From NCBI RefSeq assembly GCF_001435375.1, contig NZ_AYYZ01000012.1, positions 1 to 64,000 on the forward strand: a stretch of 64,000 bases of DNA, written 5' to 3'. This DNA comes from Ligilactobacillus araffinosus DSM 20653 (GTDB lineage: Bacteria > Bacillota > Bacilli > Lactobacillales > Lactobacillaceae). Positions 1-8,340 of the stretch are shown in pieces; the stretch's first letter is position 1, and each line of letters starts with the position of its first letter. Both the position numbers and the translations under genes were made by a program. Below the pieces are notes generated by a model, which saw only the letters and a program-made list of their open reading frames with translations, was not told the origin of the DNA and ran no database searches.

Positions 1-75
1 TGGTACGACAATGAATCAGGCTTCACAGCTCAAATGATCCGTACATTAGAAAAATTTGCAAGCATGCTTAAATAA
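1..75 (+). CDS. gap: Glyceraldehyde-3-phosphate dehydrogenase, C-terminal end (partial)
   Basis: Only the last 24 codons are present, running from the window edge to TAA. The peptide begins WYDNE and continues with a MIRTLEKFA segment, the conserved C-terminal signature of type I GAPDH (WYDNE followed by the last helix). It is the glycolytic enzyme that oxidises glyceraldehyde-3-phosphate with NAD and phosphate. A strong terminator follows 21 bases later. The identification rests on this short tail, but the motif is very distinctive. Confidence 0.85.
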   Translation, partial: WYDNESGFTAQMIRTLEKFASMLK

Positions 76-96
76 TTAAGCATCCTGAAAGCGAGA

Positions 97-128
97 AGAG
101 GTTGTGATTTGATCACGACCTCTTTTTT
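97..128 (+). terminator. Rho-independent terminator after gap
   Basis: A 12-bp stem (arms 97-108 and 112-123, one G-T pair, 3-nt loop) is followed by a T run at 123-128. Confidence 0.85.
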
Positions 129-238
129 GTTCTTCTTTATCTTTCCCGGATAACCTTCATTCGGACGTTGAATAATCTAAATTAATAATATAAAATAAGA
201 TTATAAGTATCGTTTATCTCAATGAAGAAGGTTAAATT

Positions 239-1132
239 ATGTTTGATCACAAATTAATCACTTTTTTGACGGTTGCCAAAGTTGGTTCTTACACCAAAGC
301 GGCAGAAGAACTTTACATCAGTCAGCCAGCGGTTTCTCAACAGCTTAAAAATCTTGAAGAAGAACTGAACGTAAAGTTATTTACTTACAAAAAACGAAAG
401 CTTCACCTTACCCAATCAGGTAAGCAGCTTCTATTATTTGTGGAATCGTTGCGTTCCCAAAGCAATAAATTTAAAGAACATTTACATGCGATTCCGAAAA
501 ACAAGCGGCCATTACACCTAGCAGCAACCCAATCATTAACCAACTCAATGCTGCCAGACTTAATTTCATTCGTAAACGAACGGCATTCTGAAATTATCCT
601 TCACTGCGATGTTATGAACACAAAGGAATGTCTTGATCAACTTCATTCCGGCAAACTTGATTTTGCCCTGGTTGAAGGAAACTTCGATACCGAACAATTT
701 ACGGTCCGGCCATTAATCGATGAACCGTTTATTGCCGTTGCATCCCCGAAATTAGGCCTTGATCCGAATCGGGAATACAAGTTAACGGAATTATTAAACT
801 TTCCGTTGATTTATCGGGAAAGCGGCTCTGGTTCATATGCCATTATGCAACAAATTTTAGGAACCCAAAACTTAAAAGTCAGTGATTTTGATCAACGAAC
901 ACAAATTAGTAACCCTGAAACCATCAAGCAGGTGCTCGAAATGGGAACCGGAATCAGCTTCATGTACCGGGGAATCGTTGCCCGGCAAATCCATGAAGGC
1001 TCATTAATGGAAGTTAAACTTCATGCCATTAACATTACCCATCCAATTTACCTGGTATACCTTAACAATAACTACTTTGAAAAGGAATACTTACAACTAC
1101 TTGATGAGTGGTTACCAACATATCATGAATAA
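239..1132 (+). CDS. LysR-family transcriptional regulator
   Basis: A 297-residue protein of the usual LysR length. Residues 1-60 form the winged helix-turn-helix (SYTKAAEELYISQPAVSQQLK is the recognition segment), followed by a linker helix and a periplasmic-binding-protein-like effector domain from about residue 90. The ATG at 239 has an AAGAAGG ribosome site 7 bases upstream. It is monocistronic and converges with the ornithine decarboxylase gene, sharing a bidirectional terminator. The effector and targets cannot be read from sequence; the nearest subgroup by eye is CysL/CbbR-like. Regulation of the neighbouring decarboxylase is possible but would be unusual, because the two genes converge. 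Confidence 0.9.
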   Translation: MFDHKLITFLTVAKVGSYTKAAEELYISQPAVSQQLKNLEEELNVKLFTYKKRKLHLTQSGKQLLLFVESLRSQSNKFKEHLHAIPKNKRPLHLAATQSLTNSMLPDLISFVNERHSEIILHCDVMNTKECLDQLHSGKLDFALVEGNFDTEQFTVRPLIDEPFIAVASPKLGLDPNREYKLTELLNFPLIYRESGSGSYAIMQQILGTQNLKVSDFDQRTQISNPETIKQVLEMGTGISFMYRGIVARQIHEGSLMEVKLHAINITHPIYLVYLNNNYFEKEYLQLLDEWLPTYHE

Positions 1133-1151
1133 AATAAATATGACAAAATAC

Positions 1152-1189
1152 AAAAAAGCGGCTGAGATTTTAATCTCAACCGCTTTTTT
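1152..1189. terminator. Bidirectional terminator between LysR gene and ornithine decarboxylase
   Basis: AAAAAGCGG...CCGCTTTTTT inverted repeat with A run on one side and T run on the other; it overlaps the TAA of the minus-strand decarboxylase gene at 1188-1190. Confidence 0.85.
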
Positions 1190-3302
1190 ATTCTTCTTTT
1201 AGGACCTCACACTGCACATGAATCTTGCCGTGATCATCTTTTTGATAATAAACTCCTTGAATTTCAGGAACAAACCCGTCAAACCGTTCCATTGCGCCAA
1301 CTAATGTCTTAAAGTAGTCGCAATCAACTTTTTGCCACCGTTCGCCCGGAGCCACGATAAAGACACCTGGTGGATACGGCAATGCGCCTTCCATTGCAAT
1401 TCGTCCTTCAACTTTCTCCAAATCACATAACTCACTTTTATTATGCCGAAATGCTAAATCCGCATCGGCCGGCTGCATCTCGTAATTCTGCATGTTTGGC
1501 TTTTCAAACAATGCCTGTTGCAACTTAAAGGTCCGGTGTTCGCGATAATATGCATGCATTTCATCACATAACCGTTGAATTGTGTAACCTTGATACCGAT
1601 CAGCATACTTCCGCGCTAATTTTGGCAAAACTTGTTCCAATGGTGCATCGTTTAAGTATAACTGTTCAAATTCCAATAACGCTGTCATCAACGCGTCCAA
1701 ATCACTTGGCGTATCGCCTGGTGTCAATAAGAACAGCAACGAATTCAAGTCGGATTTAGCTTTTAAGATTCGGTGTTCAGTCAAAAATTCAGCGACAACC
1801 GCTCCTGGAATTCCGTTTTCAGTATATTCTTCATTCTCAACATCAATTCCCGGCGTCATAACCGTTAATTTCAACGGATCAATGATGGCTTCTCCAGAAA
1901 CTGCCCGCTTGAATCCATGCCAGTTGCTTTCAGATGATAATTGCCAGTATTTCAAATCACTCGCTAATTCGTCGGTTGGAATATCTTCCCAATTACGGCC
2001 ATCAACCATTTGCGGAACCAGCGGCCGGAATAATTTCGATTCCCGAAGCAGCTTTTTGCGCCATTCGATCCCGCGTTTCAGAATATCATTCCACCATGCT
2101 AAATTACTTTTCCCGCTTGCAATGTACGGATTGACCGTCATTGACGCGTACAACGGGTAATTATAGCTGGAAGTTACGTACTTCAAATAGGCATTGTTAA
2201 AGTGTTTATGATCAACGTACCGCTTTTGGCCTTTAATATGAGAATCTTTTTTCAAAATTTGAGAAGCCGATCCCATCCCCGTTTGCTGTTTATGAAGCGA
2301 TTCGGTTACTAAAATTCCAGGATCATCAGGGCCAAAGGCTTGCGCTAACGGCGACAACGGCTTCATCATTTCAATAAACTGTTCAAAGCCACCCCATGCG
2401 CAATCAAATAAAACGTAATCACATAACTTCCCAATTCGTTCAAGCATCCACTTAGCGTTGTAAAAAACTCCGTCATACGTTTCGGCTTGAATAACCGCCA
2501 TCCGGAATGGCCGCTTTTGCGCCGCCTTATCTGGATCAACCTTCGCAGCTTCCTTGCGCAATCTTTCTTCTGTTAAAAATTGCGGATCCATTTCACCAAT
2601 CAATCCCAAAGCATTTCGATCCGTTGGGATATACACCGGTTTAGCACCATTCATAATTAAAGCGCCGTTATAAAGTGATTTATGGTTATTCCGGTCAAAT
2701 AAAACTAAATCACCTGGCCGTAAAACCGCACTTGCACAGATGTCATTCGAGCCCGTTGTTCCGTTCGGACAGAAATATGCCTTATCTGCATGGTAAACTT
2801 CTGCGGTTTTCTGTTCAGCCTCTAATGGTGACCCGGCATGCGTCATCGTATCACCTAGTTCGGCAACCGTGTCGCTTGTGTCAGCATAAAGCATATTTTC
2901 ACCGAAAAACCGGTTAAAAACGACTCCGGCTGGATGATTTTCGTTGTATCTTCCATTATGATGTCCGGGAGTAGTAAAACTGATTGGCCGCCGATTTGCA
3001 AATTCAATTAGATCAGTTAAAAACCGGGGAACCTCTTTCTTTTCGTACTGCAACGCTGCAGCATCAATTTCCCGGGTAATATCAGCAGCCGGTTGTGTAA
3101 TATCAACCTTCACAACCGGAATATCCAACATTGATTGGGCTTGCACAACTGCTGCCAGCTGCATTTCATCTTCATTTTCAGCACTGATAACCATGGCGGC
3201 TAATTCAGCCCCTTTGAGCGTTGAAGCAAGTTCAACGACCGGCCATTGCTTTGAAACATACTGCATCAAACTTTTCGGAGCAGCAACTTTCAAAATCTTC
3301 AT
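1188..3302 (-). CDS. Ornithine decarboxylase, PLP-dependent (inducible type)
   Basis: About 704 residues, close to the 730-residue Lactobacillus 30a enzyme. Order: N-terminal wing domain (1-105), PLP-binding core, C-terminal domain. The PLP lysine is visible in TESLHKQQTG, near residue 338. PNGTTGSN (phosphate binding) and FDCAWGGFE also fit group III Orn/Lys/Arg decarboxylases. It converts ornithine to putrescine and CO2, which consumes a cytoplasmic proton and supports acid resistance. Start choice: an in-frame TTG at 3308 exists, but the ATG at 3302 is better spaced from the AGAG-type ribosome site near 3315-3318. It is divergent from the permease at 3502. Lysine or arginine as substrate is less likely by overall similarity, but not excluded. 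Confidence 0.9.
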   Translation of the reverse strand: MKILKVAAPKSLMQYVSKQWPVVELASTLKGAELAAMVISAENEDEMQLAAVVQAQSMLDIPVVKVDITQPAADITREIDAAALQYEKKEVPRFLTDLIEFANRRPISFTTPGHHNGRYNENHPAGVVFNRFFGENMLYADTSDTVAELGDTMTHAGSPLEAEQKTAEVYHADKAYFCPNGTTGSNDICASAVLRPGDLVLFDRNNHKSLYNGALIMNGAKPVYIPTDRNALGLIGEMDPQFLTEERLRKEAAKVDPDKAAQKRPFRMAVIQAETYDGVFYNAKWMLERIGKLCDYVLFDCAWGGFEQFIEMMKPLSPLAQAFGPDDPGILVTESLHKQQTGMGSASQILKKDSHIKGQKRYVDHKHFNNAYLKYVTSSYNYPLYASMTVNPYIASGKSNLAWWNDILKRGIEWRKKLLRESKLFRPLVPQMVDGRNWEDIPTDELASDLKYWQLSSESNWHGFKRAVSGEAIIDPLKLTVMTPGIDVENEEYTENGIPGAVVAEFLTEHRILKAKSDLNSLLFLLTPGDTPSDLDALMTALLEFEQLYLNDAPLEQVLPKLARKYADRYQGYTIQRLCDEMHAYYREHRTFKLQQALFEKPNMQNYEMQPADADLAFRHNKSELCDLEKVEGRIAMEGALPYPPGVFIVAPGERWQKVDCDYFKTLVGAMERFDGFVPEIQGVYYQKDDHGKIHVQCEVLKEE

Positions 3303-3409
3303 TTTCAATCACTCTTTTTCTGAAAAAATCTTTCATAAACATAATTTTTGAATTACACTATTAAAGGTATATCTTTTTTCATATCTAGTATAACAATAGG
3401 AGGAATAAA

Positions 3410-3472
3410 ATGCAGTATAATGCTGGTTTTAGCTGGAATAAGGCTCCGGGCAAATCATCCATTACCGAATAA
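3410..3472 (+). CDS. Putative 20-residue leader peptide of the permease gene
   Basis: A short ORF, MQYNAGFSWNKAPGKSSITE then TAA, starts 6 bases after a consensus AGGAGG (3398-3403), the best ribosome site in this intergenic region. It ends 29 bases before the permease ATG. Its codons 15-18 (3452-3462) are perfectly complementary over 11 bases to the permease start region (3502-3512). Position, ribosome site and overlap with the inverted repeat suggest a regulatory leader peptide. There is no resemblance by eye to SpeFL of enterobacteria. Expression is unproven. Confidence 0.5.
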   Translation: MQYNAGFSWNKAPGKSSITE

Positions 3473-3512
3473 AATTTAATAAAGAGAGGATTTTTCGATT
3501 TATGGATGATTT
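3452..3512 (+). promoter_or_regulatory. Inverted repeat sequestering the permease start codon
   Basis: AAATCATCCAT (3452-3462) pairs perfectly with ATGGATGATTT (3502-3512), whose first three bases are the permease start codon. Inside it, CGAA-AAA (3466-3473) can pair with TTT-TTCG (3491-3497), leaving the permease ribosome site GAGAGG (3484-3489) in the apical loop. The left arm lies in the coding part of the leader ORF, so a ribosome there would open the helix. Confidence 0.55.
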
Positions 3513-4953
3513 AGCACCGAAAAAACATTATATGAGTTGGCCAGTAATTGCCCTACTGGACTTCGTTACAATCATTAGTTTTGAAAATATTTTCTATCCA
3601 TTTCAAAACCAAGGGCTTTCAGTTGTTGTTTCATGGATTTTCTTACTTTTCTCGTACGTTATCCCTTATGCTTTGATTGCAACTCAATTGGGATTAACTT
3701 TTGGCGGTGAAGAAGCCGGGGGCCTTGCTTCCTGGATTCGCCGCGGGACCCACAGTGATCTTTTCGGATACGTTACATCATGGATGTACTGGACCCAAAC
3801 AATCCCGTACTTAGTTGACGTTTCAAACTCCGTTGTTGTTTCAATCAGTTGGATCATTTTAGGAAATGCAACCTTGAACCAACACATGTCAACGACAACC
3901 TTTGGATTAATGACATTCATTATTATCCTATTGTTCATTATTTTCGAAAACAAAGTTAAAAACTCATTGGAAATTTTGTCGATCATTGGCGGCGGTGCCA
4001 TGTTCTTGATCTCAATGCTGTTCGTCTTTATGACGGTTTGGGCACTTGCGCACGGCGCACACATCGCAACCCACTTCAGCTGGAGTGCATTCAAGCCAAG
4101 CTTTAGTCTGCACTACTTCTCAACGACCGGACTTTTGATCTTTGCAATGTCCGGGGCTGAACTGGCTGCACCGTATATCAGCCGCTTGAAAAATCCACGC
4201 AAAGATTTCCATAAAGCAATGTGGGCATTAGCATTAATGACGGCCTTCTTAACGATCTTTGGAACATTGGCATTGGCTGTCTTCTTCAACGCCAACCACA
4301 TTCCATCAGACTTTAAGATGAACGGTCCGTACTACGCTTTCCGACTTCTTGGAGAACAATGCGGCATGGGTAAGACTTTGATGTATGTCTTTGCCTTTGT
4401 TCAACTCTTCTTCATGTTGGCTCAGTTAGCGATCTTAATCGACGCTGCTAGCCGGGTATTCGCAAGTGACACCGCTTCGAAGTACATGCCAAGTTGGTTA
4501 ACCAAGACCAACAAGAATGGCCGGCCAGTTAACAGTTACATCTTAACTGCCGGCATCAGTTTATTGATCTTGCTTTTGAGTGGAACGTTACCAAGCATCA
4601 ATTCAATTTACAACTGGTTATTGAACCTGAACGGAATCGTTTCACCATACAAGACCGCCCTTGTCTTCGTCGCATTCATCGCCATTCGCTGGCGCGAAGA
4701 CGAATTCAAGTCCGATTATGTTTACATTAAAAACCGGAAAGGCGCCCTTGCAATGGGTTGGTGGTGCTTCATCTTCACGTTTGTATGTGCCACCCTTGGA
4801 TTCATTCCGCAAAATGCTAACCCAGGAACCGCTTCATTCAACCATCAATTGATCATGAATTTCCTGACCGTTGGCTTCCTAATCGTTCTTGGATTCTTGC
4901 TTCCTGGATTACGGAAACTTGAAGTTAAACATAAAGGATTAAAAAAAGAATAA
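3502..4953 (+). CDS. APC-superfamily amino acid permease, probable ornithine/putrescine or related antiporter
   Basis: A 483-residue integral membrane protein with about 12 hydrophobic segments and the APC fold: N-terminal ALLDFVTIISFENI helix, AMSGAELAAPYISRLKNP in the middle, and a basic C-terminus. It resembles the GadC/YjeM branch of glutamate-GABA-type exchangers. Divergent placement next to the ornithine decarboxylase suggests it imports ornithine and exports putrescine, completing a proton-consuming cycle; this is inferred from context, not from substrate-binding residues. The ATG at 3502 has a rather distant ribosome site (GAGAGG, 3484-3489), within a predicted inhibitory hairpin. A strong terminator follows. 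Confidence 0.8.
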   Translation: MDDLAPKKHYMSWPVIALLDFVTIISFENIFYPFQNQGLSVVVSWIFLLFSYVIPYALIATQLGLTFGGEEAGGLASWIRRGTHSDLFGYVTSWMYWTQTIPYLVDVSNSVVVSISWIILGNATLNQHMSTTTFGLMTFIIILLFIIFENKVKNSLEILSIIGGGAMFLISMLFVFMTVWALAHGAHIATHFSWSAFKPSFSLHYFSTTGLLIFAMSGAELAAPYISRLKNPRKDFHKAMWALALMTAFLTIFGTLALAVFFNANHIPSDFKMNGPYYAFRLLGEQCGMGKTLMYVFAFVQLFFMLAQLAILIDAASRVFASDTASKYMPSWLTKTNKNGRPVNSYILTAGISLLILLLSGTLPSINSIYNWLLNLNGIVSPYKTALVFVAFIAIRWREDEFKSDYVYIKNRKGALAMGWWCFIFTFVCATLGFIPQNANPGTASFNHQLIMNFLTVGFLIVLGFLLPGLRKLEVKHKGLKKE

Positions 4954-4957
4954 AATT

Positions 4958-4987
4958 AAAATCCATGGTTGAAGCCATGGATTTTTG
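4958..4987 (+). terminator. Terminator after the permease gene
   Basis: Perfect 11-bp stem AAAATCCATGG/CCATGGATTTT (4958-4968, 4975-4985) with T-rich flank. Confidence 0.8.
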
Positions 4988-5003
4988 GTTTACTTAATAC
5001 CAA

Positions 5004-5045
5004 TTAAAAAGCCCGTAGGAACCCATCTTCGTTCCTGCGAGCTTT
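5004..5045 (-). terminator. Terminator of the mntH-usp operon
   Basis: Imperfect 15-bp stem (5008-5022, 5031-5045) followed by a T run when read on the minus strand. Confidence 0.75.
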
Positions 5046-5061
5046 ATTTGTATATTTTACC

Positions 5062-5502
5062 TTACCGGACAACTAAAACTGAGATTGGCGAGTATTTTGC
5101 CATATAGGCGGCTTGTGAACCAAAGTACTTTTCAAGGCCTTCCTTGGCTAATGCCCCAATGACCAGCAAGTCAGGATTGACTTGCGGGATCACTTTTTTG
5201 ATAATTGTTTCGCCGGCATCGCCTTCCGCAATCACCGTTTTAACCTTCTTGACCCCTGCTTCAAGGGCAATCTTCCGGTAATCTTCAATGTGTTTCTTTA
5301 ATTTTTCAACTTGTTGGCGCATGTAATCAGCATCCAACACTTGATAAACGTTCATTTCATCTTTTTCAAGGATCGACGTGATGTATAAGGTCGCATCAAG
5401 TTCCTTTGCCCGTTGCATTGCAACTCGGAAAGCAAGTTGTGCGTCGTCCGAATCATCGACCCCCACTAAGATTCGTTTGATATTTTTAATTTTTTCAGCC
5501 AT
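5062..5502 (-). CDS. Universal stress protein (UspA family)
   Basis: A 146-residue single-domain Usp. The N-terminal strand RILVGVDDSDDAQLA and the C-terminal nucleotide loop GALAKEG-x5-GSQA followed by SVLVVR mark the ATP-binding subtype. It lies 12 bases downstream of mntH on the same strand with an AGAGGAG ribosome site, so it is probably co-transcribed with the metal transporter, a pairing common in lactobacilli. The precise role is unknown; Usp proteins act in stress survival. Confidence 0.9.
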   Translation of the reverse strand: MAEKIKNIKRILVGVDDSDDAQLAFRVAMQRAKELDATLYITSILEKDEMNVYQVLDADYMRQQVEKLKKHIEDYRKIALEAGVKKVKTVIAEGDAGETIIKKVIPQVNPDLLVIGALAKEGLEKYFGSQAAYMAKYSPISVLVVR

Positions 5503-5514
5503 TCTTTTTCTCCT

Positions 5515-7068
5515 CTACTTTTCGTTTGCCTGTGACTGTCTGATTCGCCGATTGCTTGCCCATAATTCAGCAATTACCCAAATCAGCAAAAGAACGATCA
5601 GCGTTCCGATAATATCTGCACTAATGTGGCCTAACCAAACTTGGTGCGGTGTCGGATTATCGCTGAAGAAAGCCGTCATTTGATCTGGTAAGCCCTGAAG
5701 GTTTAAGAAAATCAAGACAACAACTGAAATCCAGCCGGCAATCTTAACCCATAAACTGTTCCGGAACTGCCCCATTTCGGTTTTACTGTTCGTCAGCATC
5801 AATAACGGAACCATTGAGAATGGTAATGCCAATGACAAGAAGACTTGCGAGTTGATCATCAAGTTATTGATTGCAATGTGTTGGTGAGTAACTGATTCGC
5901 CGCTCGTCGTCATTACACAAAGGATAACCGGAACAACTGATAATAACCGCGTTACTAATCGCCGGGCCCATAATGGCATCCGCATGTGAACGAAGCCTTC
6001 CATGATAACCTGGCCAGTCAACGTTCCCGTAATGGTTGAATTTTGACCTGAAGCTAATAATGCAACCGCGAATAACGTCGATAAAATTCCCGTGCGGGCA
6101 ACTGACGCTAAAATATGATTATGTAACAAACTTGGACTATTTAATGCATTGAATAAACCAAAGAAGGATGTATCCTTAACTGCACCTGATTTGAAAACCG
6201 CGACCCCCATGACCAAGAGCAATGCATTTACGAAGAATGCAGCGGTTAACTGAATGTTTGAGTCCCATGTTGTAAACTTGATCGTTCGCTTGATGTCTTC
6301 ATCACTCGCGTGATCAAGTTCACGGGTTTGTGAAATTGATGAGTGAAGATACAAATTGTGCGGCATCACGGTTGCCCCAATGATTCCCAAAGCACCGGTC
6401 AATGGTGTTTCCCCGTTAATTGACGGATGACTTGCCATTACGCCTGCACTTGGAATTAAGCCTTTAATTGCAGCTCCCCAGTTTGGATCTGATAAGATTA
6501 CTTCATATGCAAAAACAAAAAGAATCACACAGATCAAGCAAACAACGATTGCTTCAATTTTACGGAATCCGATTTTGGCAAGTAACAAAAGAAGCAAAAC
6601 ATCGAATACGGTAATGAAGACCGCGATCATTAATGGAATATGGAAAAGCAGATTCAACGCAATTGCCGCCCCAATAACTTCCGCAATATCCGTTGCCATG
6701 ATCGCCATTTCGGTCAGTAACCACAAGATAATTCCAAGGGTCCGACTTGTACGAGCCCGAATCGCTTGCGCAAGGTCCATTTGGGTTACGATTCCCAATT
6801 TAGCTGCCATGTATTGCAAAAGCATCGCAATCAAACTTGACAGTAAGATAATTGACATCAGCAAGTATTGGAAGTTTTGCCCTCCAGTAATTGATGTTGC
6901 CCAGTTACCGGGATCCATGTAGCCAACCGCAACAAGTGCACCTGGTCCGGAATATGCTAATAAGGTTCGCCAAAATCCTTTTCCCTTTGGAACATGAACG
7001 GTTCCGTTGATTTCTTCCAACGACTTTCCGTTCGCATACTCGATAAGATGATGTTTCTCTTCAACCAT
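5515..7068 (-). CDS. mntH: Nramp-family divalent metal transporter MntH
   Basis: A 517-residue proton-coupled Mn2+/Fe2+ importer. The signature DPGNWAT in the first membrane helix and MPHNLYLHSS in the sixth supply the metal ligands (Asp, Asn, Met). About 11-12 membrane segments are visible. An in-frame GTG lies at 7077, but AGGAAGG directly abuts it and is 9 bases before the ATG at 7068, so the latter is taken as the start. A palindromic site lies upstream (7122-7140), suggesting metal-responsive repression. It heads the operon with the usp gene. Confidence 0.92.
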   Translation of the reverse strand: MVEEKHHLIEYANGKSLEEINGTVHVPKGKGFWRTLLAYSGPGALVAVGYMDPGNWATSITGGQNFQYLLMSIILLSSLIAMLLQYMAAKLGIVTQMDLAQAIRARTSRTLGIILWLLTEMAIMATDIAEVIGAAIALNLLFHIPLMIAVFITVFDVLLLLLLAKIGFRKIEAIVVCLICVILFVFAYEVILSDPNWGAAIKGLIPSAGVMASHPSINGETPLTGALGIIGATVMPHNLYLHSSISQTRELDHASDEDIKRTIKFTTWDSNIQLTAAFFVNALLLVMGVAVFKSGAVKDTSFFGLFNALNSPSLLHNHILASVARTGILSTLFAVALLASGQNSTITGTLTGQVIMEGFVHMRMPLWARRLVTRLLSVVPVILCVMTTSGESVTHQHIAINNLMINSQVFLSLALPFSMVPLLMLTNSKTEMGQFRNSLWVKIAGWISVVVLIFLNLQGLPDQMTAFFSDNPTPHQVWLGHISADIIGTLIVLLLIWVIAELWASNRRIRQSQANEK

Positions 7069-7121
7069 CTCTTTCACCCTTCCTATTAATTTTTACAATT
7101 ATTATGGTATATAAAACCAAT

Positions 7122-7140
7122 AGTTTTGGCAAGCCTAACT
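7122..7140. promoter_or_regulatory. Imperfect palindrome upstream of mntH (candidate metalloregulator site)
   Basis: AGTTTTGGCAAGCCTAACT has arms related as AGTTAGGC...GCC-AAACT. On the minus strand TTGCCA at its edge could be the -35 box, 17 bases from TACCAT. A second GCCTAACTT copy lies at 7162-7170. The layout resembles DtxR/MntR-type operators, but the protein is not encoded here and the match is by eye only. Confidence 0.35.
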
Positions 7141-7184
7141 TTTTCAAATTTCAGCCTATTCGCCTAACTTACCGCCGATTATCT

Positions 7185-7664
7185 TTACTTATGGTACGGC
7201 GCTCCCGCATTGATCATGAACGCCCGGTAGATCTGTTCGGTCAAAACTAACCGCATTAATTGGTGCGGCATTGTAAAACGTCCAAATGAAATCTGTGTAT
7301 TGGCCCGCTTTAAAACTGCTGGTGATAACCCTAATGAACCACCAATTACGAACGTGATGTCGCTTGTTCCGTAAGTTGTCAGCTCTTTGATTTCTTCCGC
7401 AAAATTCTCAGAAGTTCGTTCCTTTCCTAAAATTGCCAGCGCATAAACGTATTCCTTATCCTTGATTTTTGATAAGATCCGTTCGCCTTCGATTTCTTTA
7501 ACCTTTTCTATTTCTGCATCACTTAACTTTTCCGGCGCCTTTTCATCCGGAACCTCAACAATTTGGAACTTACAGAACTTGCTTAAGCGCTTAGCATATT
7601 CTGCAATTCCTTGTTTAAAGTATTTTTCTTTTAATTTACCAACACAAACAATTTTGATATTCAA
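7185..7664 (-). CDS. rlmH: 23S rRNA (pseudouridine-1915-N3)-methyltransferase RlmH
   Basis: A 159-residue SPOUT-fold enzyme of exact family length. N-terminal [15 protein letters not shown], the SAM-binding knot [10 protein letters not shown] and the C-terminal [16 protein letters not shown] helix are diagnostic. It methylates pseudouridine 1915 in helix 69 of 23S rRNA. The start appears to be TTG at 7664 with a poor ribosome site. The gene is usually close to oriC in Firmicutes, as here. The upstream 450 bases are non-coding and carry DnaA-box-like sites. Confidence 0.95.
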   Translation of the reverse strand: MNIKIVCVGKLKEKYFKQGIAEYAKRLSKFCKFQIVEVPDEKAPEKLSDAEIEKVKEIEGERILSKIKDKEYVYALAILGKERTSENFAEEIKELTTYGTSDITFVIGGSLGLSPAVLKRANTQISFGRFTMPHQLMRLVLTEQIYRAFMINAGAPYHK

Positions 7665-7677
7665 TGCTCATCAACTC

Positions 7678-7969
7678 TTTTCCACAAAGTTATCCACATA
7701 TTCACAATTATCTAATCAATATCTTGTACGAACAAAAATTCGCCCCCATATTTAGAATTTAAAATTTTCATTGTCCACAATTCCGAAACTATATTCATTT
7801 CCTTTAATCACCGTGAAACATTTTCAAAAGTCTCTATTTTATAGCAAGTTCCACGCATTAAGGCAAACTAATTTCAACACTTTTGCACAACTGTTCACAA
7901 CTTTGTGGATAACTTTTAAATTTTTCCTGTGTGTTTTTCACCAGAATTTTGGGGACAAATTGGGGATAA
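7678..7969. other. DnaA-box cluster upstream of rlmH
   Basis: The gene-free stretch 7665-8061 contains two perfect DnaA boxes, TTATCCACA at 7690-7698 and its complement TGTGGATAA at 7904-7912. One-mismatch forms are TTTTCCACA at 7678-7686, TTGTCCACA at 7771-7779 and TGGGGATAA at 7961-7969. No gene I would accept lies here. It is about 26.5 kb from dnaA. Confidence 0.6.
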
Positions 7970-8061
7970 CTTCCGTTTTACTGGTTAAATTATACGCATT
8001 TTTCAACCCTTCACGCAACTTTTGCCATTTCATACCCGAACAAACGTGACGCCAAGTATTT

Positions 8062-8089
8062 TTGCTTAACAGTCGCAATCCCTTATAAT
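8062..8089 (+). promoter_or_regulatory. Promoter of the small zinc-ribbon-like gene
   Basis: TTGCTT (8062-8067), 16-base spacer, TATAAT (8084-8089). Transcription would start near 8096, which excludes the upstream GTG at 8094 as start codon. Confidence 0.6.
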
Positions 8090-8111
8090 ATAAGTGAAAG
8101 AAGGCTTTCAG

Positions 8112-8297
8112 ATGGCAGAAATGTTAACCAAAACGCTTGAACTGGTCAAGGTTCCATCATTCAATCCTGGAATTATTGGTTCATCTTCAAATTACATTGT
8201 GCGTTGCATTAAATGTGGTCATACCCAAGAAATCAACGCTGCTTTTTGGAAAGACTATGTGCAACATCCATATTGCAAATATTGTGATCAGTATTAA
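8112..8297 (+). CDS. Small protein with two CxxC motifs, function unknown
   Basis: A 61-residue protein beginning MAEMLTKTLELVKV. CIKCGH and CKYCDQY near the C-terminus form a possible four-cysteine zinc site. The ATG at 8112 follows a GAAAGAAGG ribosome site by 7 bases; the in-frame GTG at 8094 sits upstream of the predicted transcript start and is rejected. It is monocistronic between rlmH and htrA. I do not recognise a named family. Confidence 0.75.
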   Translation: MAEMLTKTLELVKVPSFNPGIIGSSSNYIVRCIKCGHTQEINAAFWKDYVQHPYCKYCDQY

Positions 8298-8298
8298 A

Positions 8299-8333
8299 AA
8301 GAGGCTGTGACGTAAGGTAAGTCACAGCCTCTT
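8299..8333. terminator. Terminator hairpin GAGGCTGTGAC/GTCACAGCCTC
   Basis: Perfect 11-bp stem between the + strand small gene and the - strand htrA gene. It is also the distal part of the 3'-UTR repeat copy described next. Confidence 0.8.
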
Positions 8334-8340
8334 CACTTAT

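Noticed and set aside
1188-3302. Lysine or arginine decarboxylase
   Set aside because: The fold is shared, but length, N-terminal wing and overall sequence are closest to the lactobacillar ornithine enzyme as far as can be judged by eye.
7771-8049. 92-residue ORF in the rlmH upstream region
   Set aside because: Frame lies over the DnaA boxes, has no ribosome site and an amino-acid composition typical of translated AT-rich DNA.
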